Below are positions 24,213 to 34,218 of a stretch of DNA of 64,000 bases, piece by piece; the first letter of the stretch is position 1, and every line of letters starts with the position of its first letter. This DNA is from Rhyzopertha dominica (lineage: Eukaryota > Arthropoda > Insecta > Coleoptera > Bostrichidae): the NCBI GenBank assembly GCA_025024175.1, contig QCXZ01000003.1, positions 22,092,392-22,156,391 of the forward strand, given 5' to 3'. The notes beneath the pieces are model-generated. The model had not been told where the DNA came from. It saw only the letters and a program-made list of their open reading frames with translations, and ran no database searches. The position numbers and the translations under genes were made by a program.

Positions 24213-24913
24213 ACATGCATTTTAACAATAATAATGGTTTATTCAGTCCAACGGAAAATTATTTCCTTTTTAGGACACATTGTTTGATACAGATACACAT
24301 TTAATGATCAAGATCAAACGCAACATTATATCTACATATACAACGCGAGATTAATTTAAAAATAACAATTTACGACAAGCAGAGATGAAGGCAGCCTTGC
24401 TATCAAACATGTCAAGGAAATTTAGGTTCATATAACATCGACATATATATTCCACACTTCTTATAATATACATATTTACAAAATTTGCATTCAATGCGTT
24501 CCAGTCTATCTATATGTACGTGATAGAACAACAGAACTATATTCTAATTTGGTTCTTACATATGCACCATACAACCTGATCAAGCATTCAGCACTGCTGA
24601 AATCAGTAGCATTACGCACAAAAAAGCCTAGTAACTTCTATGCCTCTTGACATACATAATTAGTGTGAGGAACAAATGACAACGATAAATCCATCAATAC
24701 ACCTATATCCCTTATTATTTCACATCTATTTAAAGTTTGACTAGAAACACAGTAATGGAACTCAATATTTGACAACTTACGCGAGAATGTTACTATCTTA
24801 AATTTTTCATTTACATCAATATTTATACCAATTTGATTCCATTCACACCAGGGTTCTAATTAATTTAAACAACTTTGCAAAACTAGACAATTATTATTAT
24901 TGCTAACTGGATT

Positions 24914-25165
24914 TCATATCTTCATGTCATCCGCACACAAGTAAACAGTACAGTGTGGACTTATACATTTAGTGATGTCTTTAACATACATAATGAATAG
25001 TAAAGGCCCTAAAATTGACCCTTGACTAACTCCACTGTTAACAGGGAAGGTGACCGATTTTGTGTTCTTATATCCCACAAATTTTCTGGGAAAAGCTGCA
25101 TAAGTTAGTACAGGTTGACCTGTTCCTGACAAAGCCGTGTTGATTATCAATAATTGTTGGTGCAA
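24914..25165 (-). pseudogene. LINE reverse transcriptase, palm fragment
   Basis: The open frame contains VNSGVSQGSILGPLLFIMYV followed by DITKCISPHCTVYLCADDMKI. These are motif B (usually SGVPQGS) and the catalytic ADD motif C of non-LTR reverse transcriptases. Its first 30 codons are a frame-shifted reading of the QHGF..RST block, and the frame ends at a stop shortly after ADD. A relic of the LINE 24237-26560. Confidence 0.8.
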
Positions 25166-25182
25166 TATGGTTAAGCCGGTTA

Positions 25183-25826
25183 CTCACACGCCTGCCGCAG
25201 GGACAATCTAGGGTCATAACCCTTAATTGTGACGTATGTAGGCAAGCAAGGGCAATTTCCTAAACAGGACGACAGGGGCTACAAACCTTGCTAGTTCCCT
25301 AGATCAGTCCCTGCTGCCCTGCCACTGCACGTGTGTGTAGTTTGATTGGGGCAATATCTCACTTTCGCCCAACATGTCTCAGGAAACATTGTGGACATTT
25401 ATTATGGTTGATATGATGTACTAAAATTTAAATCCTCGTAGTTTTGTCAACCAACCAAAAACCGTAAAGTTCATCGTTCGCTAGCACTTATGGCCTTTCA
25501 CATTAGTCTTATCTTCTTTTTTTACTATTGGTGTCACCATACCAAGAATCTCTTCAAAAGAATCTACATCCACTCGCAGAAAGCTTTTAAGATCATCTAA
25601 TGGTAATTCTTGCATGACATTCATATGGCACAATTCTTTTCGTTTCTGTAACCACCTCTTCACAAAGTATTGTCTTTTTTTGTGTGGTAGGACCACGCAA
25701 ACCGTCAATTCTATACCGATTATTTGGTGCTTTGATAATATTCGCGCCATTTCTCAAAAGTAGGGATGTGTATAGAGAAGCGTTCCTAGATTGTACCCTA
25801 AATTGTCTCTGCGGCAAGCGTGTGAG
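25183..25826 (-). mobile_element. PIF/Harbinger element inserted in the LINE (644 bp)
   Basis: Inverted ends CTCACACGCCTGCCGCAG (25183-25200) and the complement of ctgcggcaagcgtgtgag, extending inward with gacaat.tagggt. TTA precedes the left end; the right flank is TTT, a probable decayed duplication. LINE coding blocks lie on both sides, so the insertion is younger than the LINE. The minus strand carries a transposase N-terminal fragment. Confidence 0.78.
25481..25750 (-). pseudogene. Harbinger transposase N-terminal fragment
   Basis: The frame includes VKRWLQKRKELCHMNVMQEL then DLKSFLRVDVDSFEEILGMV and PIVKKEDT-like residues. This equals the WVRPWL.RR...G....L..EL...D...F..FLRM....F..LL..V.P.I.K.DT start of Harbinger transposases. 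The frame then stops and the catalytic part is absent. The first residues are probably outside the original start. Confidence 0.75.
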
Positions 25827-26560
25827 TTTGCTGCTACAATGCTATCAAATATTTTAGCAAAATTAACTTCGATTGCAACTGGTCTGTAGTTAGTAATATA
25901 TGTTGTCTTTGTGACCTGACTTATAGACAGGAATTATTTTTGTAATTTTGCAAGCACAGCCAAACATGTTATGCAGTCTCTAATAATAAAGAACGCCGGA
26001 ATGCTATCTACGCCCATCACAAAATTAGCTTTTAGTTTTTTCACCGCTGTTATAACATAGGACGAATTTATGATAAAGTTGTGAAGCACGTTTACACATT
26101 GGAGATTAGTCACGTTAAGTATGTTGGCATCAAACATGGGGTTGAAACCACGAAACCACCAACTGTACTTGCATCAGCACCACACCCACTAACACAATCC
26201 GGAACTACATCTTCACTATTACAAACACTGCTGAAATATTCAGCAAAAGCATTCACAATGGCTTGCGTATTGGCCATTTGTTTGTTGTTGTACTTCATTG
26301 TAGTAGGGATGCAGCTATTTTTCTTCTTCATTTTCATATAGGACCAGATTTTCTTTGGGTCGGACGTGTGATCCTACTTTCTGCTGTTAGTATGAATTCT
26401 TTGTTGTCATTTACATTCTTTAAACTCAAACGTTTAGCTAAATAAAGGTAGGAACGTTTTGAATAATTGATGCAATGAATGATGCTTTGGGAACTACTGG
26501 ACTTAGAGGTGCGTGCAGAGTAGATAGACCAGCTAACGTGCAATTTTTCGTACCAAAGCA

Positions 26561-29224
26561 TCAAGAAAATCCTTTATTAGTGTCGAAGGCATCAAAGGAG
26601 TGGACATGGTTGCAGCAATTAAAAATATCTTGCGCTACATCCTAATCATGTTATTCACGATTCTTCGTCGGTTACAGATGTTGGTATAAACACATTTAGT
26701 GCAAACCATTGAAGATTGCAAAACTTTTTAATCCACCACAAGCTCGAGTATACACAGAACATGGATTCTCGAAGATCGTTGACTTCACTCTAGCCGGAGC
26801 AGAACTATTAACAATAAAGCACCATGGTAGTTGGAGGTCGAATGCTGTATGCGAGGGTTAGTAATGTTTGAAGCTACAACATGTTTCCAAAATTCCTACC
26901 AAGATTTTAGCATTCTTGGTATTTATTCATCAAGTTATAGCAGACATTTATCAACATTTATATCTTATTAACAATTTTAATATTACGAACTGTAAAAAAT
27001 GTATATTGCATATTTATCAAGAATAATGGTTATCAAGTTTTTTATGTGCCGATAATTGGGCATTTTTCATTTTAATAAACTTTGATTAATTAAAGACGAG
27101 ATTTTTCATTATACCACTAGTGGTGTTTATTACTCAATTCCAATGAGTACCACTTCTTTTAATTTGTTTATATTTATGTCCTCTTCGTCCTATACAAGAA
27201 GGCCATACAAATAATAATCAACGAAGAGCTGATGTTGCGTTTATGAAAAGGAACATAAAAAATTCGTTGTTTGTCAGCAGAAAGGTATTTTTAATAAACT
27301 TTTAATTTAATAACGTATAAATAAATATACCTTTCCATTAAAAAAATATACTCATTAATGACAAATTGACAAACTGCCTTAATAAGAACATGCTTCAACA
27401 AATCGATGATATTTATTATAGTACTTAAGAACCTTTTAATGTTATATCTTACACAGTCCATTTCTGGCTTTTTTTTTACTTTTAAAGATATTTTCCAGCG
27501 CACTGCAAAAAATATATAAAAAAAACTTCAAATGTGGCCAAAACGATACAAAATAGAACACATGTATTGCAAATAAGGTGGCTTTTATTTTCAACAAGTA
27601 AATCGAGAGTGCAAAAATATGGGGTTTGTCATGTAACGCAATGGTTTCAGTACAGAACTTTTATTCGAAACATATTTTTAAACTATTAATATTAAATGAA
27701 CTACAGGCTTTCCCGCCTTAGATGACAAGCACTGCAGAAGCTGATTCATAACGTTTTTTGTTTGTTTCGGATATATCTGTTCAAGTCTCAGACACATTTT
27801 ACCTTATTGCTTTTCGTTCAAGAAATCAAGCGTGGTTATTGAATGTAAGAAAAACTTTATGCAATCAAATTAATGTTTGTGCTTAAACGGGTATAAGAAA
27901 AGGGGATGGATAGAATTGCTGTAGTGGTAATTCATCAAGGCATTACTTTAACACATGTCCCGTGTTGTGTGTGGGTGTCATTATAAATAATTTTATAGCT
28001 GCGTAGCACCATTGTTCCCATCTATGCCAGTCCTATCTAAGAACCATGTATACTAAATTGACATATCATTATTGTCACAGTTTTTTCTCATGTCTAGCCA
28101 GAGTTGTACACCAAAGTCATGATACGATATCGTTGAGTAATGGCTAAGCATCACTGAATACATTATAAGTGTTGCATGAGTAAGTAACCTGCCGTTATCT
28201 AATTTTGAAAGTATGTAGCTATGGACGTTGACGACATTGAATTGTCTCCGCGATGTCTCCACTGAAACGTCGTTTCGCGTTATCATACTGCATAACTATT
28301 GCAAACTTTGTTCAAAACTAATTAATCATTTTACACATAGAGCTGTTCGATTGTTGAAATATATTATTACTGTGATTATGATGAACTCATAATATTAATA
28401 TTTGGGAGTTAGTGATGATAAGTTAACAGGAACATAAAGAGCTTAGTGTGATAGTACTATAGCATATCGTTACGTATAAGAGTTCGAAAAAATGCGGATT
28501 ACTAACATAATTTCCTGATTTACACACTAGTACCGAAATACACTAAATTATAACACTATTATTCCAACACTATCAATTTAATTTCTAAATATACTTCAGT
28601 GCACTTCACTAACTGTTACTCTAAAACACATTGGAACACTTGGGTCGCTTTATTCGCTTGCTTCACAACTGTTCAAGTCAGACTAACTAATTGGCCTAGA
28701 GCCTTCATTCACTTTGAAGAACCTTTGACCGATAGATAAAAACGAACATCATGCGCATTTCCTCAGTCTCGGCATCTCTCAGTCTCATTGCCTAATCTGC
28801 GGGTGCTGGTTTTCTCACACATAGTAATATTTTATCAGCAAAAGGTTTGTCTACACTATTCACGAAAATTTTATTAACGAACACTGCACTGATATAGATG
28901 GATGCTTCAAAAATTTGGTATTAGTTGTTGTTGAATTACTACAAAAATCTGAATAGCACCACCAAAAAGGAATCAACTGTTTTAAAGTCTTAAAGGGAAG
29001 ACTCTTCCGAGGAGGTAGCAAGAAATGATCTTCCTACATCTACAGACTCAGTGCAACTTCTATCCTACCGACCAATTTACTCTGATGCAGCATTTGAAGA
29101 AAATCTTTATGATGGCATTTGATACTGTGATACATTGTGTAACTTTTACGCGCTCTTCCGTACTCGATATTGCATTATGTGGCAAATTATCAATATACCA
29201 ATTTGCAGAAAAAAGAAATTATAT
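26561..29224. other. Intergenic, nothing recognised
   Basis: AT-rich, only short frames without motifs. A 12-bp palindrome ACCACTAGTGGT lies near 27114-27125 but has no context that would give it a role. Confidence 0.4.
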
Positions 29225-29769
29225 TTACAGACAAATAAGCATATAACCATTGACGAATTGGCTAAGGCTTTGGCGGCCAGGTGATGAACTGTTGTCTTGA
29301 TTCGGGCCTAAAGACCGTCGTCGGTTGAAATTGCTCCCTAACGTTTCGCTAGCTTCTTCAGAGGTCCTTCCATCTCCGGTGCTGGATGTAGACTGACGAA
29401 TTCTCCTGCGCAAGTTGTATTTATACCGGTGGGTCAAAGGCGAGGCTTGTTCCGCTTCGGTTGACGTCGGGATGTCGATCGGTACATCTCGGGCGTTCCT
29501 GAGAATCGGGTTCCAGATCCGATTATACCTAAGGGTTTCCTCCTTTCTATTGAATTTATCAGGATGTTTGTGAATCTCGATGGCTTCCCTGGTTAGTCTG
29601 TTGTGATAGCCGTTGACCGATGCTAACAACCTACAGTTCTTAAAGTGTATCATGTGGTCCCCGTTGCTCAATGCGTGCAGTCTGCTGTATGCTCCTTGAG
29701 TCTCGTTCCCATTGATCTCTTGGTAGCTCCAATGTAGACTTTGCCGCAAGAACACGGTATGCGGTAGAC
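29225..29769 (-). mobile_element. Penelope-like element, 3' part with GIY-YIG remnant
   Basis: Minus strand near 29690-29755 reads CGKVYIGATKRSMGTRLKEH in one frame. This is the GIY-YIG type endonuclease signature of Penelope-like elements: VYIG, then Arg, then LKEH. It continues in another frame with HALSNGDHMIHF, GYHNRLTREAIEIHKHPD and FNRKEETLRYNRIWNP, the typical C-terminus of the family. A frameshift separates the two. The upstream reverse transcriptase is absent, so it is a 5'-truncated dead copy. Confidence 0.85.
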
Positions 29770-29791
29770 AGCAGGAGTCTACCGCATACCG
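29755..29791. repeat. 15-bp inverted repeat at the Penelope junction
   Basis: cggtatgcggtagac (29755-29769) and its exact complement (29777-29791) are separated by seven bases. They mark the point where the two Penelope fragments meet head to head. Confidence 0.85.
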
Positions 29792-30105
29792 CGTTGCTGG
29801 TATAAGTCAACGGCTGGTCAGTACCAGGGAAGCCATCGAGATCCACAAACATCCTGATAATTTCAATAGAAAGGAGGAGACCCTCAGGCTCAACCAGATC
29901 TGGAACCCGATTCTCACGAACGCCCGAGCTGTACCGATCGACATCCCGACGTCAACCGAAGCGGAACAAGCCTCGGAACAAGAATTCGTTAGTCTACATC
30001 CAGCACGTCTGAAGAAGCTTACCACTTGTGCTAGCGAAACGTTAGGAAGCAATTCCAACCGACGACGGCCTTTAGACCCGAATCAGGACAACAGTTTATA
30101 TAACC
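29777..30105 (+). mobile_element. Second Penelope-like 3' fragment, inverted
   Basis: The plus strand repeats the C-terminal coding end seen on the other strand: REAIEIHKHPDNFNRKEETL, RAVPIDIPTSTEAEQAS and SETLGSNSNRRR-type blocks. It starts with the same VYRIP residues but jumps directly to the REAIEI block, so the GIY-YIG core is deleted. Together with 29225-29769 it forms an inverted pair. Confidence 0.82.
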
Positions 30106-33100
30106 ATTACTTAAAACATCTTAGACTTTGATATAATTTCTTTGAATTTAACCATCTGTGATCTACCACAAACCTTATACATTAGCCCCATGGGTTGGTG
30201 AAGCCAACATTGCAGCATTGTAATGACTATGGAATTTTCCTAGTATAACCTAACAAAACAAGCTTTACTATTATATATTCCTTTGCAGCAGCTATGATGG
30301 CATCCAGAAGTAATAGTTATCTTAAGTTGTGGAAGTTTCAGAATAACAATACGTTAGCATCACATTTACATAAAGTGAAGTAAGTAACCTTGATAAAAGC
30401 GCGCGGTACAGATTCTGAGTAAAGTGACGCATATCATATTCTGCCCAATTAGAGATAATAGTTGTCTGTGGCAAATATTTTTGTATTGTAATATGATAGT
30501 GTTACTTCTGCCGTTACTATATTGTTATTCCTTCAGTTACCCTTGCTGAAGCGGAACAAATCTTTAATGCAGACGAATTGGAAGCATATTGTTTTGATTA
30601 TAGAATCAAATACAGCAAGTCATTTTACAGAAAAGGTGTGTTTTACCACCAGTTTTTTTATCATTCTGATTTTTCCATAGTCTACGGGTACTTCTTTTAT
30701 TTAACAACACATTTGTCTTTTTCAGCTTGTGGCAGAACATGAAAAGATAACAAGCTAAAAGACTAACAAAGTTGCCGTAACAAAAATGCATTTAGTCTAG
30801 TAGGTAAAAATATGACACCTAAAAAGCATTGTTTTCCTAAATAATCACATGATACCAAGCTTAGGCAAGAAAAAAGGTGGACACCGCACGTAACAAGCTA
30901 GAATATTATCAACTGATCTTAATCATTAGCGGCGTACTAACATATACCTAGCATAATGAGGAATATTCACCTACGCTAGTTGCGTGCCGTTACATCACTG
31001 CTTTTGTTTGGGAGAAACCATTTAATATTGCCGAATATCTAAAAAATCTGATATAATTACACGCCGTACCTGTTTGATAACACGTTCGGTATATATGATA
31101 AATGCAAGTTTGCGTATCCCTATTCCCCACGTTTCNTCAACTAAGATACCAAACGATTGAAAATAATACGATAATTGTAGCTGTTAGAAATAGCTGAACT
31201 CTGTGTATTTCTTCGTCAAATAATAATGACTCCTAAACTCATAACATGCAAGCAGGTTGTTTCTTCAATTGATAATCATGAATTTGGAATGTTTACATTA
31301 TGCATTTATTATTAAATAAGCTTTTGCGTAGTGTCCCATTTCTCTGGTACAAAAATAAGATTTTTTTAATATTAATTATAAGTACAAAGTTGCTGTAGTG
31401 TTTCTCTACGTTTCTTTTGACCAAAACAGATTATTATTTCTTGCCTTGCATGTGTTTCTTTTTTTATGGAGTAACATAGCGAACGATTTAAGGTAAATTT
31501 AGGCCAAAACTGCTGGGTGGCCTTATATTTAACGAATGAAGAAGTCTGTCGTTTTCGCTTTATACCTGTGATGTGACAACTAATGATAGTATCAGCTTGA
31601 CTGGAGGAAGCGAACAGCATAATTCTAATGATAATTGCATATGACAAGAGAAATCGTAGTTCGTTACAACTGCCTAGTCGTGGGTGAACAACATTGTGAT
31701 TTCTTCGATTTTGTAGCTTCGACATGCTAATAAGTTAGGGCAATTAATCTCTGAGAGCGCAATAAAATTGCAGTGTCTCACATTATGAGCTGCCATTAGC
31801 TTGCCGTACAATACCAACCTAATACAAATAATGTAAGAGCATTAAACCTACAAGCAATTTTATGTAGGTACAAGTAGGGTACAAGTGAAGTGGTCGTACA
31901 AAGTACTTAGGAATTTATTACTTTTAGTTTAGTAAAGTTAGTAAAAGATTGCATCATGAAATAGTAAGTTATAAATTCATATAAAAAGGTTAAAATTTCT
32001 ACAAACTATGCACATATATAATAACAACAAAATATATAAAAACAAAAGAGACGAGTGGGTGATACCGCATTGCCATTAGATGGCATGGTGTCATCCACAC
32101 TCTAAGTAATTTTCGTTGTACATATATACATAGTAAATTATGTTTTATACAAATGGTTGGTATAAGCAGCAAATTTGTGTATTAATATTCACTATACAAT
32201 ACAAATATTACTCCATGTCTGTTTTTACAGATTAATTTTGAGGTCAATCGTAATCGAATAAGTAAGAAGCTGCCATTCTCAATAATCATTTAAAAATAAA
32301 AGTGCACCCCGCTATATCATTTGTGAAGCTACAGATTATTTGAGAGATTGCATAATATTGATAATGAATGTAATATATGCCCGAAACTAAATATCTTTAA
32401 ATGACACTGCATAAAAGAATGCTCTCCAATTTCAATACGCCCCATTAAATTTAAAACTACACTATACTAAACTACTTACAATACATAACAAAATATGTCG
32501 CAATTTTAAGGGTTTTTTGTTATTCTGAAGAACTGTTATGAATGATAAATTTAGTTTTAGTAGTTCTTTAAAATACATCAGTTCAGTCCACAGCCAACCA
32601 GGGCACTTGGGAAAAAGTATACATACAGGGTAAGTCGTTACTGCGGAATCTGCATCTGTTATGAATTTTGAAGATAACAGACTGAAGGTTTTGGTTCGTT
32701 TGAGGAATGACAAAATGAAAAAACACGTATGTTCGTTTACCCTATCAAGGGGTGGAGAAAATGGGGTAAAAAACTGGAGGAATAAACCGGAGCTATTGAT
32801 ATATCCAAAACCGGAAAGATAGTAAAAAATATTTTTCTTCAACAACCAAAACCTACAATATAGAGATATTTGTGATACACCAAGTGGAAGCGCTCCAAAC
32901 GGGCATTTTCCAAAAATATATTAATACCTATATAAGAATGTTCCATATATTTAGAGTAGTATACAACTTAATTTTTAGCACAACCCACCCAAGGTTAGAG
33001 CACTTATATGCTCCATTTGGCGTCCATTCGCCCGTCCTTCCGTTAATAGTGAGATCTCGACTCCTAAGCGTCGGATTTACCTCCGGCTTTCGCTAGATGG

Positions 33101-33476
33101 TAGCTCATAGTCTGTAGGCGTGTTCAAACGGCTTAGTTGAGGTCACTAGGGTGCTTCTTGGGTGTCGATGAACGCGATTTTTGATGGTGCATGTTACATT
33201 TTGATTAACGCTATGAAGGACACATAGAGGGACATGCACCATGGTATCTAAAAGGCCAAAAATCCTTTATGCTGAATATGATGATTTACGTCAAAGACAG
33301 ATGTGTACTATAGTACGCAATGATCGTGCCCACAATACTGTGACCGGTGAGTTATGCTAGCTGCACCCATGTATAAGGATTTCGATTATTTTTTATATAG
33401 ATTTTTATATTTCTTCTGACCAATGATCGGAAGTAATTCAATTGCAAGTAATGAAGTAATTAAATTACTTTTGTTA
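30106..33476. other. Gene-poor stretch; short hairpin near the right end
   Basis: No supportable gene. An 11-bp perfect inverted repeat (atggtgcatgt at 33184-33194 and its complement at 33232-33242) forms a small hairpin. The frames at 31372-31725 (-) and 32462-32845 (-) lack recognisable motifs. Confidence 0.4.
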
Positions 33477-33524
33477 GTATGAGCTTTGAATATAGAATGT
33501 ACATTCTATATTCAAAGGTATGAG
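33477..33524. repeat. 34-bp perfect palindrome between 7-bp direct repeats
   Basis: Positions 33484-33517 are a perfect palindrome with no spacer (half-site ctttgaatatagaatgt). It is bounded immediately by gtatgag on both sides (33477-33483 and 33518-33524). The surroundings are rich in gtaatt/aattac words. Confidence 0.9.
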
Positions 33525-34133
33525 TAATTGTAATGAATTACTTTTTTAAAGTAATTGTAAGGAAATTTCAATTACAATACCTTTTCGTCTTATAACAAAT
33601 TTTTCGACAGTTCCATCGTTTACTAAATTTATGGAATTTACTCACCTGAAGCCGCCTGTGATCTTTATTGGGGTACGTGACATAAAGATAAAGGTGTCAA
33701 AGCTTAACACAGTGAGGGTTAAATATTTGTGGTTTGGAATAATCATCAATTCTTCAATTAAAAGTAAACAAAAGCTGTTCCATTTTAATAGCTATTAAAA
33801 AATGTATAATCACAATCTTTCTGGACAATATGTATGGGGTTAATAACCTGCATGGGATTATAAGTCTGTATGGTGCGAGGAGAAATTATCTTATACTTTA
33901 TAGTCCAATTTAACAAAATGTCTAAATTAAAAATAGCTTTTTATTTTAATAATTACTTTCTGCTTTTTAGTTTTTAGTCTTGTGTGTGGGAAATTTAGCG
34001 ATCGATTTGAAATATCTTTATGAGATTTCAGACAATATGGAAAATCATGTCAGTTTCTTGCCACCTAATCATATCCGAAATTAAAATCTGTTACACCTGC
34101 TTATCAACAGCAAAGGTTTGCCGGAAAGAAAAA

Positions 34134-34218
34134 GCACACCACGCGGTGTTCTCAAGCAGGCACAATTCAAGTATCGACCGCGCCCGATGTTGCTAACTTC
34201 GGTGATCGGACGATAACC
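34134..34218 (-). pseudogene. 5S rRNA-derived fragment
   Basis: The minus strand reads ggttatcgtccgatcaccga, then agttagcaacatcgggcgcgg, then gagaacaccgcg. These are the middle and 3' portions of animal 5S rRNA, including the internal promoter C-box region, followed by a run of T. The first 30 or so bases of a normal 120-nt gene are missing and several changes are present. Either a 5S pseudogene or the head of a 5S-derived SINE. Confidence 0.82.

Larger units (their letters stand above)
22575..24222 (+). mobile_element. Hammerhead-ribozyme tandem array, retrozyme-like
   Basis: The unit is 351 bp: ttcttgcccg recurs at 22831, 23182, 23533 and 23884, exactly 351 apart, and the last unit has one extra A. 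Each of the four forward units ends in a complete type I hammerhead ribozyme (separate entries). The array opens with an inverted partial unit. There is no protein gene; the short frames crossing it are repeated non-coding artefacts. The 14-bp repeat taacaataataatg flanks it (22561-22574 and 24223-24236) like a target duplication. Units are nearly identical, so the array is young or homogenised. Known relatives in design are hammerhead satellites of newts, schistosomes and cave crickets, and plant and animal retrozymes, which move via self-cleaved circular RNA. That this array behaves this way is inference. Penelope-like elements also carry hammerheads, but no reverse transcriptase lies in this unit. 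Confidence 0.88.
24237..26560 (-). mobile_element. Jockey-like LINE, 5'-truncated, interrupted
   Basis: Minus-strand pieces run in the order of a LINE ORF2. Around 26330-26560 there is a pre-RT segment (RSYLYLAKRLSLKN). Around 26110-26337 is MKYNNKQMANTQAIVNAFAEYFSSV. Around 25934-26137 is GVDSIPAFFIIRDC, and near 25850 is NYRPVAIEVNFAKIF. After the Harbinger insertion comes IIDNQHGFVRNRST, then the GVSQGSILGPLLF and ADD catalytic blocks. Last, near 24300-24880, is a C-terminal region with RLYGAYVRTKLEYSSVV. The QHGF..RST block joins almost directly to the VNSGVSQGS region, so about 90 codons including the first catalytic Asp are deleted. The 3' end is aataaaccattattattgtt, an ATT-type tail. 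Confidence 0.8.

Noticed and set aside
22575..24222. CRISPR-like array
   Set aside because: Units are 351 bp and uniform throughout, without variable spacers, and the window is eukaryotic.
29330..29380. Possible hammerhead in the Penelope fragment (ctgaagaagctagcgaaacg)
   Set aside because: CTGAAGA and GAAA are present, but no plausible stem II of normal length, no stem III and no matching stem I were found. The second copy does not preserve the spacing.
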